A DNA stretch of 64,000 nucleotides from Prevotella herbatica (GTDB lineage Bacteria; Bacteroidota; Bacteroidia; Bacteroidales; Bacteroidaceae): the NCBI RefSeq assembly GCF_017347605.1, contig NZ_AP024484.1:1269501-1333500 (forward strand), in the 5' to 3' direction. How positions within the stretch are numbered: position 1 is the first letter of the stretch; each line of letters opens with the position of its first letter. The position numbers and the translations under genes are program-made. This document shows positions 55,577 to 63,316 of the stretch, piece by piece. The notes beneath the pieces are model-generated. The model did not search any database, was not told the DNA's origin, and was given only the letters and a program-made list of their open reading frames with translations.

Positions 55577-55975
55577 TTATCCAACGTCAAGCAGTTCTAT
55601 TTCAAATATTAAAGTAGAACAACTTGGAATTCCAGGTTGTGCGAATTTTCCATATCCCATATCAGAAGAAAGGTATACCTCCCACTTGTCGCCCACATGC
55701 ATTTTCTGCATAGCGATAACCCAGCCTTCTATAACGTCTGAAAGACGTATTGCCAAAGGTACGCCACCAATACTACTATCGAAAATATTTCCGTCTATAG
55801 TACGCCCAGTATAGTGAGTAGTAACTATGCTGCGAGCAGATGGTTGCTTACCATTCACGTTTCCCGAAGATATAACCTTATATGATACACCTTTCACTAT
55901 AGTGAACACTCCATCTTCGCATGATTTATCAATAAGCCACTTTTTATTTTTATTAATATATTCCCTATTTGCCAT
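55577..55975 (-). CDS. FKBP-type peptidyl-prolyl isomerase
   Basis: The protein has 132 residues from the ATG at 55975. The FKBP core is clear: VTTHYTGRTIDGNIFDSS, LSDVIEGWVIAMQKMHVGDKWEVYL, YGKFAQPGIPSCSTLIFEIELL. It catalyses proline cis-trans isomerisation in protein folding. There is no signal peptide from this start, so a cytoplasmic location is implied. A longer frame to 56062 is rejected because the -7 box TAACTTTG (56009-56016) lies within it. Confidence 0.93.
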   Translation of the reverse strand: MANREYINKNKKWLIDKSCEDGVFTIVKGVSYKVISSGNVNGKQPSARSIVTTHYTGRTIDGNIFDSSIGGVPLAIRLSDVIEGWVIAMQKMHVGDKWEVYLSSDMGYGKFAQPGIPSCSTLIFEIELLDVG

Positions 55976-56008
55976 ATTGTTTAAGTTAGATAAATAATAA
56001 TAACGCCA

Positions 56009-56016
56009 CAAAGTTA
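56009..56016 (-). promoter_or_regulatory. -7 promoter element (TAACTTTG) of the FKBP gene
   Basis: An exact TAnnTTTG match on the minus strand, 34 bp before the start codon. Confidence 0.55.
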
Positions 56017-56144
56017 CGTCTTTTTTCACAAAAGAAAGATTTATTTCAGTAAGATTCATCATAGATATCTTTAGGCTATCCTTTTTCTATGTTCAATAGC
56101 TTTTATCATAAAGCCTATAAGAGTCTTATATTTTTGATTAAACA

Positions 56145-56185
56145 ATAAGCCCGGATAGGTAAAAAAGTTTCCTGTCCGGGCTTAT
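56145..56185 (-). terminator. Terminator hairpin after the rnc gene
   Basis: ATAAGCCCGGATAGG (56145-56159) pairs with CCTGTCCGGGCTTAT (56171-56185) with one mismatch. It lies 23 bp after the rnc stop on the minus strand. Confidence 0.75.
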
Positions 56186-56207
56186 CTGTACTGTATCAGA
56201 ATTTATT

Positions 56208-57302
56208 CTATTCTGAAAAAGCAGCAGACTCTGCGGCTTCTATTATGCTTTCACGACTTTGTGGGCGTGAACTTATGTCGCTCAAATCAAAATCTTCATC
56301 TTCTGTATTATGATTTTCTGGTTCTGCAACTTCGGCATTTTTAACCTCATTATCGCTTCTATACATAGGAGAACGACGAGACATTTTACTGCTCTTATCT
56401 TCGAAGACTTCTTCCTTGAATGCTGTTACACGTTTTTTATCTTCAGGTTCCTCAATATCATGCTTGATAATAAAACCATCATTAACATCTGTACTCGGAA
56501 CGTCCTCAACTGGTTCTTCCTCCATTTTTGTACGACTAGCTTTAACAGCAAACACCTCGTCAATGAATTTAGGTTCCTTACGTAACTTATCAAGAGTCAG
56601 CTTGCTAGCTAGCTGCTGACTTTCTTTCTTGCTGTATCCACCACCTGAACATCCATCAACACCTTCAATGCAAACCTTATAGTTAAACATTGGGCTGCCA
56701 TTTTCATCCTTCTTCTGTTCAAGCATTTCGAAAGTTAGCTTCACACGATTCTTCTGTCCCCATTCAATGAGTTTGCTTTTAAAATTTACTTCTTTATAAG
56801 CAACCTTATCAATATTGATCATCTGTGATAATATACGCTCTTCCATAAAGTGCATACATGCATTATAACCTCTGTCAAGATACATTGCACCAACAAGTGC
56901 CTCGAAAGCATTTCCTCCCATATAACTATTATGAGAAGAACTGCGTCCGTTGCTTAGTATTAACTTATTGATGCCCATTTCATTGGCAAGCTTGTTAAGA
57001 GTGTCTCTCTGTACAAGCTTTGAACGAGTGTTTGTAAGGAATCCCTCACGCTTACCAGGAAAATGTCTATAGACAATATCTCCTACGATTGCATCAAGAA
57101 TAGCATCGCCCAAAAATTCTAAGCGCTCATTGTTTACAGGTTTTCCCTTTGCATTACGCTTCATAACGCTCTTATGCATCAATGCTAACTTATAGTAACT
57201 GATGTCATGTGGGTAAAAACCTAGAATAGCGTGTAAAGAAGAATAAAGTTCCTTTTCCTTACGGAAAGGAAGCTTTATTCTGTCTATGAAGTTATTCAGC
57301 AT
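56208..57302 (-). CDS. rnc: Ribonuclease III with long C-terminal tail
   Basis: The protein has 364 residues from the ATG at 57302. The catalytic domain (about 15-160) carries the signature ERLEFLGDAILDAIVGD and later ALVGAMYLD. The double-stranded-RNA-binding domain follows (about 168-245: FKSKLIEWGQ, SGGGYSKKESQQLASK). A further 115 residues or so are charged, mostly acidic and of low complexity (DVPSTDVNDG, NTEDEDFDLSD), and are not part of the standard enzyme of about 220-250 residues. RNase III cuts ribosomal RNA precursors and structured mRNA. The start overlaps the fabF stop by 11 bp, so the two are translationally linked. Confidence 0.94.
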   Translation of the reverse strand: MLNNFIDRIKLPFRKEKELYSSLHAILGFYPHDISYYKLALMHKSVMKRNAKGKPVNNERLEFLGDAILDAIVGDIVYRHFPGKREGFLTNTRSKLVQRDTLNKLANEMGINKLILSNGRSSSHNSYMGGNAFEALVGAMYLDRGYNACMHFMEERILSQMINIDKVAYKEVNFKSKLIEWGQKNRVKLTFEMLEQKKDENGSPMFNYKVCIEGVDGCSGGGYSKKESQQLASKLTLDKLRKEPKFIDEVFAVKASRTKMEEEPVEDVPSTDVNDGFIIKHDIEEPEDKKRVTAFKEEVFEDKSSKMSRRSPMYRSDNEVKNAEVAEPENHNTEDEDFDLSDISSRPQSRESIIEAAESAAFSE

Positions 57303-58554
57303 ATTTCTTGAAAATGACACAACAATTATGACCTCCAAATCCGAAGGTATTGCTAAGTGCTGCACGCACTTCACGCTTTTGAGCCTTGTTGAAAGTAAAA
57401 TTCATGTTGTAATCCAAATCGGGATCATTATCATCTTCCGCATGGTTGATGGTAGGAGGTACGATATCATTCTTAACACTAAGTACACACGCCATAGCCT
57501 CTATCGCACCAGCAGCACCAAGCAGGTGACCAGTCATACTCTTTGTAGAGCTGATATTCAGTTTGTAAGCGTGCTCACCAAATACGTCCTTAATAGCCAA
57601 AGCTTCAGAAAGATCGCCTATATGAGTAGATGTTCCGTGGACATTGATATAATCTATATCTTCTGGCTTCATGCCTGCATCCTCAAGTGCATTTCTCATA
57701 ACGAGTTTTGCACCTAGTCCCTCTGGGTGAGAAGCTGTAATATGATAAGCATCAGCACTTGCGCCTTCGCCAACCATTTCGGCATAAATTTTTGCTCCAC
57801 GAGCTTTAGCATGTTCCAATTCCTCAAGGATAAGACAACCTGCACCTTCGCCCATGATGAATCCATCACGACTTGCGCTGAATGGGCGACTTGCATGTTC
57901 AGGATCGTCATTGCGAGTAGAAAGAGCTTTAATGGCATTAAAACCACCAACACCACTTTCACAAATGGCAGCTTCGGCACCACCTCCGACGATGACATTA
58001 GCCTTTCCTAAACGGATAAGGTTGAAAGCATCAGCAAGAGCGTTACTTGAAGAAGCACATGCACTAGTTGTTGTATAGTTTGGACCGCGAAAACCAAAAT
58101 GAATACTAATTTGACCTGAAGCGATATCCGCAATCATCTTAGGAATGAAGAATGGACTAAATTTAGGTCCTTCTTCCTTGTGCAGAGCATAATATGAAAC
58201 TTCCTCCTCGAATGTCTTGATACCACCGATACCAACACCAAAGACAACGCCAATACGGTTTTTGTCTTCTTTCTCAAGGTCGAGACCTGAATCATTCACA
58301 CCTTGCATTGCTGCAATCATGGCAAGTTGAGTATATCTATCCAACTTGCGGGCTTCTTTACGATCAAGATAATCATTCACATTAAGGTCTTTAACCTCAC
58401 ATGCGAATTTAGTCTTGAAATTTGTCGTATCGAAATGTGTAATAGGAGCGGCACCACTCTTGCCTGCAAGAAAATTATTCCAAGTTTCCTCAGGATTATT
58501 TCCGACAGGAGTCACTGCACCAAGACCCGTTACTACTACTCTCTTTAATTCCAT
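57292..58554 (-). CDS. fabF: 3-oxoacyl-[acyl-carrier-protein] synthase II
   Basis: The 420-residue thiolase-fold condensing enzyme has the full catalytic set: Cys in TTSACASSSNAL, His in NVHGTSTHIGD and His in STKSMTGHLLGAAGA. It elongates acyl-ACP with malonyl-ACP in type II fatty-acid synthesis in the cytoplasm. The acpP gene lies 123 bp upstream with a stem-loop between them, and rnc follows with an 11-bp overlap. The order acpP-fabF-rnc is conserved widely in bacteria. Confidence 0.98.
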   Translation of the reverse strand: MELKRVVVTGLGAVTPVGNNPEETWNNFLAGKSGAAPITHFDTTNFKTKFACEVKDLNVNDYLDRKEARKLDRYTQLAMIAAMQGVNDSGLDLEKEDKNRIGVVFGVGIGGIKTFEEEVSYYALHKEEGPKFSPFFIPKMIADIASGQISIHFGFRGPNYTTTSACASSSNALADAFNLIRLGKANVIVGGGAEAAICESGVGGFNAIKALSTRNDDPEHASRPFSASRDGFIMGEGAGCLILEELEHAKARGAKIYAEMVGEGASADAYHITASHPEGLGAKLVMRNALEDAGMKPEDIDYINVHGTSTHIGDLSEALAIKDVFGEHAYKLNISSTKSMTGHLLGAAGAIEAMACVLSVKNDIVPPTINHAEDDNDPDLDYNMNFTFNKAQKREVRAALSNTFGFGGHNCCVIFKKYAE

Positions 58555-58581
58555 GTGTGTATATATAAAAAATGACTAGGA

Positions 58582-58646
58582 ATTAGGGATTAGTGATTGA
58601 AAATACATTTAATGACGTTTTCAATCCTTAATCACTAATCCCTAAT
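58582..58646. repeat. 17-bp perfect inverted repeat between acpP and fabF
   Basis: ATTAGGGATTAGTGATT (58582-58598) pairs exactly with 58630-58646 across a 31-nt loop; a further GAAAA/TTTTC pair extends it past a bulge. It has no T tract on the minus strand, so it could be an attenuator, an mRNA-processing site or a repeat unit. Fabs are often needed in different amounts from ACP. Confidence 0.75.
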
Positions 58647-58677
58647 CGTATAAATTTGCAAAAATAATTATAGACTA

Positions 58678-58914
58678 TTATTTTGCGTTTTCCTCGATGT
58701 ACTTGATAGCGTCACCTACAGACTGGATTGTCTCAGCCTTGTCGTCTGGGATAGAAATACCGAATTCTTTCTCAAATTCCATGATAAGTTCTACAGTATC
58801 CAGTGAATCAGCACCAAGATCATTTGTGAAGCTTGCCTCTGGCTTAACTTCAGCCTCGTCTACACCAAGTTTGTCTACGATAATAGCCTTTACCTTGCTT
58901 TCAATTTCTGACAT
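58678..58914 (-). CDS. acpP: Acyl carrier protein
   Basis: The 78-residue acidic protein has the phosphopantetheine attachment site at Ser36 in [19 protein letters not shown]. It carries growing acyl chains for fatty-acid synthesis. The start ATG is the only sensible one. It leads the acpP-fabF-rnc group; its -7 box is a near match (TTCCTTTG) about 45 bp upstream. Confidence 0.98.
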   Translation of the reverse strand: MSEIESKVKAIIVDKLGVDEAEVKPEASFTNDLGADSLDTVELIMEFEKEFGISIPDDKAETIQSVGDAIKYIEENAK

Positions 58915-59096
58915 AATTGTAACTTTTTAAAATGTTTATAAATAATTTCTAATTAAAAATCGGGTGCAAAGGAACGAATTTATTTTTAATTTCGCAAATA
59001 TTTTATCCAAAAAAGCACTTAGGGTTGCACAAACACCCCATTAGTGTGCATTATTTTGGACTTTTATTCGTGTAATTCACGAAATATCAATTAGTT

Positions 59097-60149
59097 TCAC
59101 TTTGTTTGTAATATTCGTTCTATATGTTCTACAACAACTTCCGGACTGATATTATGCATACAAGCCCAATCGCCACGCAGGCATGGTTTGTTTCCATAGA
59201 TACTACATGGACGACATGGCAAATCAGCTTGCACAACATTATCCATACTCTGATTCCATCCCATGAAACCTGCAAATGGATGCGTTGAGCCCCAGATGCT
59301 CACGACCTGTGTATTAACAAGCGAAGCCAAATGCATATTGGCACTATCCATACTCACCATTACATCTAAATGACTCATCAGAATCAACTCCTGCTGCAGT
59401 CCATTCATCAATCGTGACGCATTTATTATCTGTTTACTCTCTGAAGATATTTCATCGAGTAGTTTCATTTCTTCATTTCCTCCACCAAAGAGGAATACTC
59501 TGCACGAAGGATGTTTATTAACAAGCATCCTTATGACATTCTTCATTAATGGCAACGGATACATCTTACCTTCATGTGCAGCAAACGGAGCTATACCTAT
59601 CCATTGTTGAAACGGGCGTTTATCTCCAATTTTATCTGAAAGTAATCTAAGATTACCTCCTTCTGGCGGGAAAAGTGAATTGAATTCCAGTTTCACCGGA
59701 TAACCCAACTTTTCTAACACATCGGCATAGTTTTGAAAAGATGTAGGCTGCTGTATCAATTCTTTATTATGTTCTGCTATGAGTTTGCTTTTCCCACTTC
59801 TGTGCTTGTCAATACTCTCAACACGGTAATGGTCGAAGTTAAATCTCATACGCAGATAATCAGAACGCAACACACTGTGAAAATCGGCAACAGCAGTAAA
59901 ATTCTTTGCAGCCAATCTCCTATAAAGTGCGTTCAGCCCTCTAACCCCATGATATTCTTTTTTAATATCTGCAGCCATAAAGCCTACATTTGGAGCTATA
60001 TTCTCAAAGAAAGGGCGAGCAAAAGGTTTGCTCAACATCGTTATGCGTAGATTTGGATATTGGCTTGCCAATGAATAAACCACAGGAACAGTCATCGCCA
60101 CATCACCCAAAGCCGAGAAGCGCATTATAAGCAAATGCTCAGTATTCAT
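59097..60149 (-). CDS. Glycosyltransferase family 9 (heptosyltransferase-like)
   Basis: The 350-residue GT9 protein has an N-terminal Rossmann half starting LLIMRFSALGDVAMTVPVVYSL and a C-terminal half with WIGIAPFAAHEGKMYP, VFLFGGGNEE and VSMDSANMHLASLVNTQVVSIWGSTHP (motifs shown here in pieces). GT9 enzymes add heptose or other sugars to the lipopolysaccharide core from the cytoplasmic side. A tail of cysteines (CRPCSIYGNKPC) is common in the family. It is co-transcribed with the DUF4254 gene, whose stop it touches. Confidence 0.93.
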   Translation of the reverse strand: MNTEHLLIMRFSALGDVAMTVPVVYSLASQYPNLRITMLSKPFARPFFENIAPNVGFMAADIKKEYHGVRGLNALYRRLAAKNFTAVADFHSVLRSDYLRMRFNFDHYRVESIDKHRSGKSKLIAEHNKELIQQPTSFQNYADVLEKLGYPVKLEFNSLFPPEGGNLRLLSDKIGDKRPFQQWIGIAPFAAHEGKMYPLPLMKNVIRMLVNKHPSCRVFLFGGGNEEMKLLDEISSESKQIINASRLMNGLQQELILMSHLDVMVSMDSANMHLASLVNTQVVSIWGSTHPFAGFMGWNQSMDNVVQADLPCRPCSIYGNKPCLRGDWACMHNISPEVVVEHIERILQTK

Positions 60150-60752
60150 TTATTTCTTATACAAAATTGGATTCGTGTCTACGTCATTATACATTTTCAT
60201 CTGACGATATACCTTCATGTATTTACGACCTGCTTCTATATCTTCTATCAACTGATCTATTGCAGTCCCAAGATCCTTCTGCTGTTCAAGCAGAACTCCT
60301 AGCTTAGCGTTGCATTTTGCAATATGAGACTCATCGGCATCCTTACGTTCAGCTTCCTCTTTCATATGAAATATTTTGAGAGATAAAATACTGAGACGGT
60401 CTACAGCCCAAGCCGGACTCTCTGTATTTATTCGTGCATCATCAAGAACTTTCACATTTTTATATTTATCTAGAAAATATGAGTCTATTTGTTCAACCAA
60501 ATCAGTACGGTCTTGGTTGCTCTTATCAATACGTCGCTTTAGGGTAAGCGCACCTGCTGGGTCTATTTCCGGATCACGGATAATATCCTCAAAATGCCAC
60601 TGCACTGTGTCTATCCAACATTTCAGATACAATTTGTTTTCAATAGTCCCTTTTTCGAATGGATTATTAATAGGGGTATCTATATTGTCATAAACATGGT
60701 AATCATCGATTGCCTTATTAAAAATCTCATTACAATGCTGTGTAAAAGACAT
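60150..60752 (-). CDS. DUF4254 protein
   Basis: The 200-residue helical protein has no signal peptide. It matches the DUF4254 pattern (NPFEKGTIENKLYLKCWIDTVQWHFEDIIRDP, here given in broken form, and a coiled-coil-like C-terminal half). The family is confined mainly to Bacteroidetes and almost always lies beside a GT9 gene, as here, so a part in lipopolysaccharide or glycan assembly is likely though not shown. A -7 box (60782-60789) lies 30 bp upstream. Confidence 0.9.
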   Translation of the reverse strand: MSFTQHCNEIFNKAIDDYHVYDNIDTPINNPFEKGTIENKLYLKCWIDTVQWHFEDIIRDPEIDPAGALTLKRRIDKSNQDRTDLVEQIDSYFLDKYKNVKVLDDARINTESPAWAVDRLSILSLKIFHMKEEAERKDADESHIAKCNAKLGVLLEQQKDLGTAIDQLIEDIEAGRKYMKVYRQMKMYNDVDTNPILYKK

Positions 60753-60781
60753 ATTTATAATATTATTTTAAGTTTATTCTG

Positions 60782-60789
60782 CAAAAATA
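60782..60789 (-). promoter_or_regulatory. -7 promoter element (TATTTTTG) of the DUF4254/GT9 operon
   Basis: An exact TAnnTTTG match on the minus strand, 30 bp before the start codon. Confidence 0.55.
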
Positions 60790-61059
60790 GGTAATTATTT
60801 TTAAAGTCACAAATATTTATTAGTTAAATGAAGTCTGATGATGCTTTATGAGCACAATGTATTTTATTTAAGTTAATAATCTCAGTATATATTATATTTA
60901 TGTGACAAATCAGTTGAACCACTTTTCGTAAATATAGCCATGTCGAATTAAATAAATAGTCGATTTTTTTTTGTAACAAAATAATAGAATATCCTCTACC
61001 GACGCTGTAAAATATTGTTGTTTTGTTTATTAAATGCTAGAGGAGACCTCTATTCACCA

Positions 61060-61080
61060 AGTGATTAGGAGCTAATCACT
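61060..61080. repeat. Short perfect hairpin AGTGATTAG-GAG-CTAATCACT
   Basis: Two exact 9-bp arms (61060-61068, 61072-61080) with a 3-nt loop. The same AGTGATTAG string is in the left side of the element 2 hairpin and a related one is in the acpP-fabF repeat. Confidence 0.7.
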
Positions 61081-61162
61081 AATTTCGCACTGAAAAAGGC
61101 GATATTACCATAGCTACGCTTCTGCAGCAAACAATAACCATGTGTATTTGAATAACGCTCTG

Positions 61163-61982
61163 CCAGAAAAAGTTTTTTTAATGCCACTAATGTCATAATA
61201 TCACAAATCCTTTGTTTATCGGGCTTCAGCCAGTGACATTAAGTGACATTATCGGGGTAAAAGTGACATTAAACTCTAAATCATACCTGTTTTTGGCGAT
61301 TATTTGCAAAATATACAGCACATGTATAGACACTTTTTCGTTTATGATGGTCTGTACTTGCCATTGCGTGTACTATACTTCGCAATATGTTTAATTCTCA
61401 TCCCAGAACCCAACTGTAATAATAGCGATATTTATCATCAATTCTATTCTTGTCGTCTTATTGATAATCATTCGTTTACCTACGCCTAGTAATATACTTT
61501 TTCACGTTAGGTAATTCAATTGCTTAACGTGGGTAATTGAGTTATTCACGTTAGGTAACCCGATTACACACGTTGGGTAATCGGATTACACATGTGCTAA
61601 GGTAATCTTATTACACACACGCTGATGTAATCGAATTACCCAAAAGCTGAGACAATTTAGGTAATAGTTTGTGCAATCTATTTCTATATTTATTTGCATC
61701 CTTCAAAATCATTCTCTCATATTTACATATATGTATAGAGTCGATTTTTAAATTATTCATGCTGTTTAGGAAGCCCCGCCCTTATGTTCTATAAAACTTA
61801 ATAAGCACAAACATGTATTATGAAAATAGCATAATTGCGAAAAAAACGCAAAAAACAGGTATGATTTGGAGTTTAATGCCACTTTTACCCCGATAATGTC
61901 ACTTAATGTCACTGGCTGAAGCCCGATAAATAAAGGGTTTGTGACATTATAACATTAGTGACATTAAAAAAACTTTTTCTGG
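61163..61982. repeat. Repeat element 3: 134-bp inverted arms around a palindromic array
   Basis: The arms at 61163-61296 and 61849-61982 are inverted copies with about eight differences over 134 bp. Inside each arm AGTGACATTA occurs three times. The 552-bp core carries the GTAAT/ATTAC array. There is no ORF, no visible target duplication, and no transposase or recombinase nearby. Confidence 0.85.
61503..61666. repeat. Seven tandem palindromic units of about 22-25 bp (GTAAT-N3-ATTAC)
   Basis: Units follow one another from 61503. Most centre on a palindrome such as GTAATCGGATTAC, GTAATCTTATTAC or GTAATCGAATTAC, preceded by ACGTT(A/G)G or similar and followed by ACAC. The first two and last are degenerate. 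Spacing is about two helical turns. Confidence 0.75.
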
Positions 61983-62185
61983 TAAAGTCCCCCTTTATGG
62001 AGGATGTTACCCCAAAAAATAACGGAGCCCCCTTTATGGGGATTGTTCTTGAACTTTAGATCGAAATATGATGGTTTATCCTACACATAGAATAAACAAA
62101 TATTATTATGAACAACAATTATAACTTCACTTAATTGATTTAGATTAAGAATATAGTGATTTTTTAATAGAAATGATGCATTTTC

Positions 62186-62216
62186 TTTGGTGTGTGCGCA
62201 AACAGCAGTATCTTTG
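62186..62216 (+). promoter_or_regulatory. Complete Bacteroidetes promoter (TTTG-N19-TATCTTTG) of the 29-codon ORF
   Basis: TTTG at 62186-62189 is followed after exactly 19 bp by TATCTTTG at 62209-62216. The predicted start of transcription is near 62223, giving a 67-nt leader. Confidence 0.7.
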
Positions 62217-62289
62217 CAGTGAAAATAAAAGGATAATAAAAAACGAACGGATACCAAACGGGTACCGAAATAATTAAAAGAAAAAAATT

Positions 62290-62379
62290 ATGGTAACATT
62301 AATGATTGTTTTAGCAGTAGTCGCAGCATCTATTTCACTCGCAGTGAATGTAAACGACAAAATCTCTATGGGTTTATAA
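62290..62379 (+). CDS. 29-residue hydrophobic small protein
   Basis: ATG (62290) to TAA (62377-62379) encodes a peptide beginning MVTLMIVLAVVAASISLAV and ending in a short polar tail (NVNDKISMGL). This is one likely membrane segment. It has a consensus promoter, a 67-nt leader and a strong terminator (62429-62465), so it is transcribed as a unit. It does not match the smalltalk family or any small toxin I know; a type I toxin, a membrane-complex subunit or a leader peptide are all possible. The RNA might also be the functional product. Confidence 0.55.
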   Translation: MVTLMIVLAVVAASISLAVNVNDKISMGL

Positions 62380-62428
62380 ACCCTTAAGGGATTTACTTTA
62401 AAAGGAAGTTTTAAAAATTTAGATATTA

Positions 62429-62465
62429 AAAAACCAGATATACAAATATGTATATCTGGTTTTTT
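62429..62465. terminator. Bidirectional terminator after the 29-codon ORF
   Basis: AAAAACCAGATATACA (62429-62444) pairs exactly with 62450-62465 across a short loop, with T and A runs at both sides. It can also end the convergent DUF3108 gene. Confidence 0.9.
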
Positions 62466-62471
62466 ATTTTA

Positions 62472-63284
62472 TTATTTTAATTGAGATTCCATTGGATTAG
62501 CTAACCCTTTCATTCCTACAAGAAAAGCCTTTGCCGAACCGAATTTAAGAAACATATCCAATCTTATTGGGACATGATTCTCATCATCACTCACATAGAA
62601 ATCAACAATATTCTTATATTTTCCATCATCTAATTCCAAATATGAAAGTTGCAAACAGCGATACTTCGCTCCATTATCAGCCTTTATCACCGTCTTACCT
62701 TTATATCTAAGTTGCGCTGGAGTACGTCCGTTGCCATCAGCAATAGGGAACTTCACAACAAATCCCTCTTTCCAACTCTTTGGATTAAAAGATCTTGCAC
62801 GCAAAAATATGCTCATCATATCATAAACACAATCTTCATACGTATGTCTTTCCCAAGAGTGTGTTCCATCAGCATGCTGTCGATGCATTTTAACGCTACA
62901 ATTTCCGTTAGGATATGTATAAAAAACCTCGTCAACAGTATATCGACTACCTTCATGTGCTCCCTTACGATAATAGAGCGGAGCCAGCTCTAACGTATTA
63001 TAGCATAATAATGTATCACGTAGCACGAACATGTTGTCAACCTTGCTGTTACCACGAGTTGTAAGACTAGCCCTATAAGCTGGCTTACCAGCAAAGCGGC
63101 TTTCTACAGTATACATGGCTGCCGTTCCTGCTTTAACCCAAACGAATTTCCAATTATAATACAAGTTATAAGAGAGAAATTCGCCAGACTTGAAAGCTGT
63201 GTTACGGAATGAGCACTGCGCATTCGATGCTAGTGCGAAGCATGTCAGTGCCACAGTCATTATCCATTTCCTTAGTTGTCTCAT
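62472..63284 (-). CDS. DUF3108 periplasmic or outer-membrane-associated protein
   Basis: The 270-residue protein has a signal peptide (LASNAQ, about 22). It shows the DUF3108 beta-barrel-like pattern: FKSGEFLSYNLYYNWKFVWVKAGTA at the start (motif shown in part), YDMMSIFLRAR in the middle and IRLDMFLKFGSAKAFL near the end. In Bacteroidetes it usually follows the Ig-like gene found here, 32 bp upstream, and the two are probably one operon. The family's function is unknown; an envelope role is inferred from the signal peptide. Confidence 0.88.
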   Translation of the reverse strand: MRQLRKWIMTVALTCFALASNAQCSFRNTAFKSGEFLSYNLYYNWKFVWVKAGTAAMYTVESRFAGKPAYRASLTTRGNSKVDNMFVLRDTLLCYNTLELAPLYYRKGAHEGSRYTVDEVFYTYPNGNCSVKMHRQHADGTHSWERHTYEDCVYDMMSIFLRARSFNPKSWKEGFVVKFPIADGNGRTPAQLRYKGKTVIKADNGAKYRCLQLSYLELDDGKYKNIVDFYVSDDENHVPIRLDMFLKFGSAKAFLVGMKGLANPMESQLK

Positions 63285-63316
63285 ATTGTTAATTATTAGT
63301 TTTTACACTTTACAAA

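Larger units (their letters stand above)
60753..62289. other. Long noncoding region holding repeat element 3
   Basis: The 1.5 kb after the DUF4254 start contain no believable gene; short ORFs at 61212 and 61304 run through repeats and are rejected. Contents, left to right: promoter of the DUF4254 gene, a 9-bp hairpin (61060-61080), element 3 (61163-61982), a CCCCCTTTATGG doublet (about 61988-62047) and the promoter of the 29-codon ORF. Confidence 0.7.

Noticed and set aside
59069-59085. Small inverted repeat TTCGTG-N5-CACGAA as terminator of the GT9 gene
   Set aside because: The stem is only 6 bp and the following tract is weak, so I do not list it.
61212-61489. Short ORFs inside repeat element 3
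   Set aside because: They run through the inverted arm and core, lack a promoter or start context, and are not mirrored as genes in the other arm.
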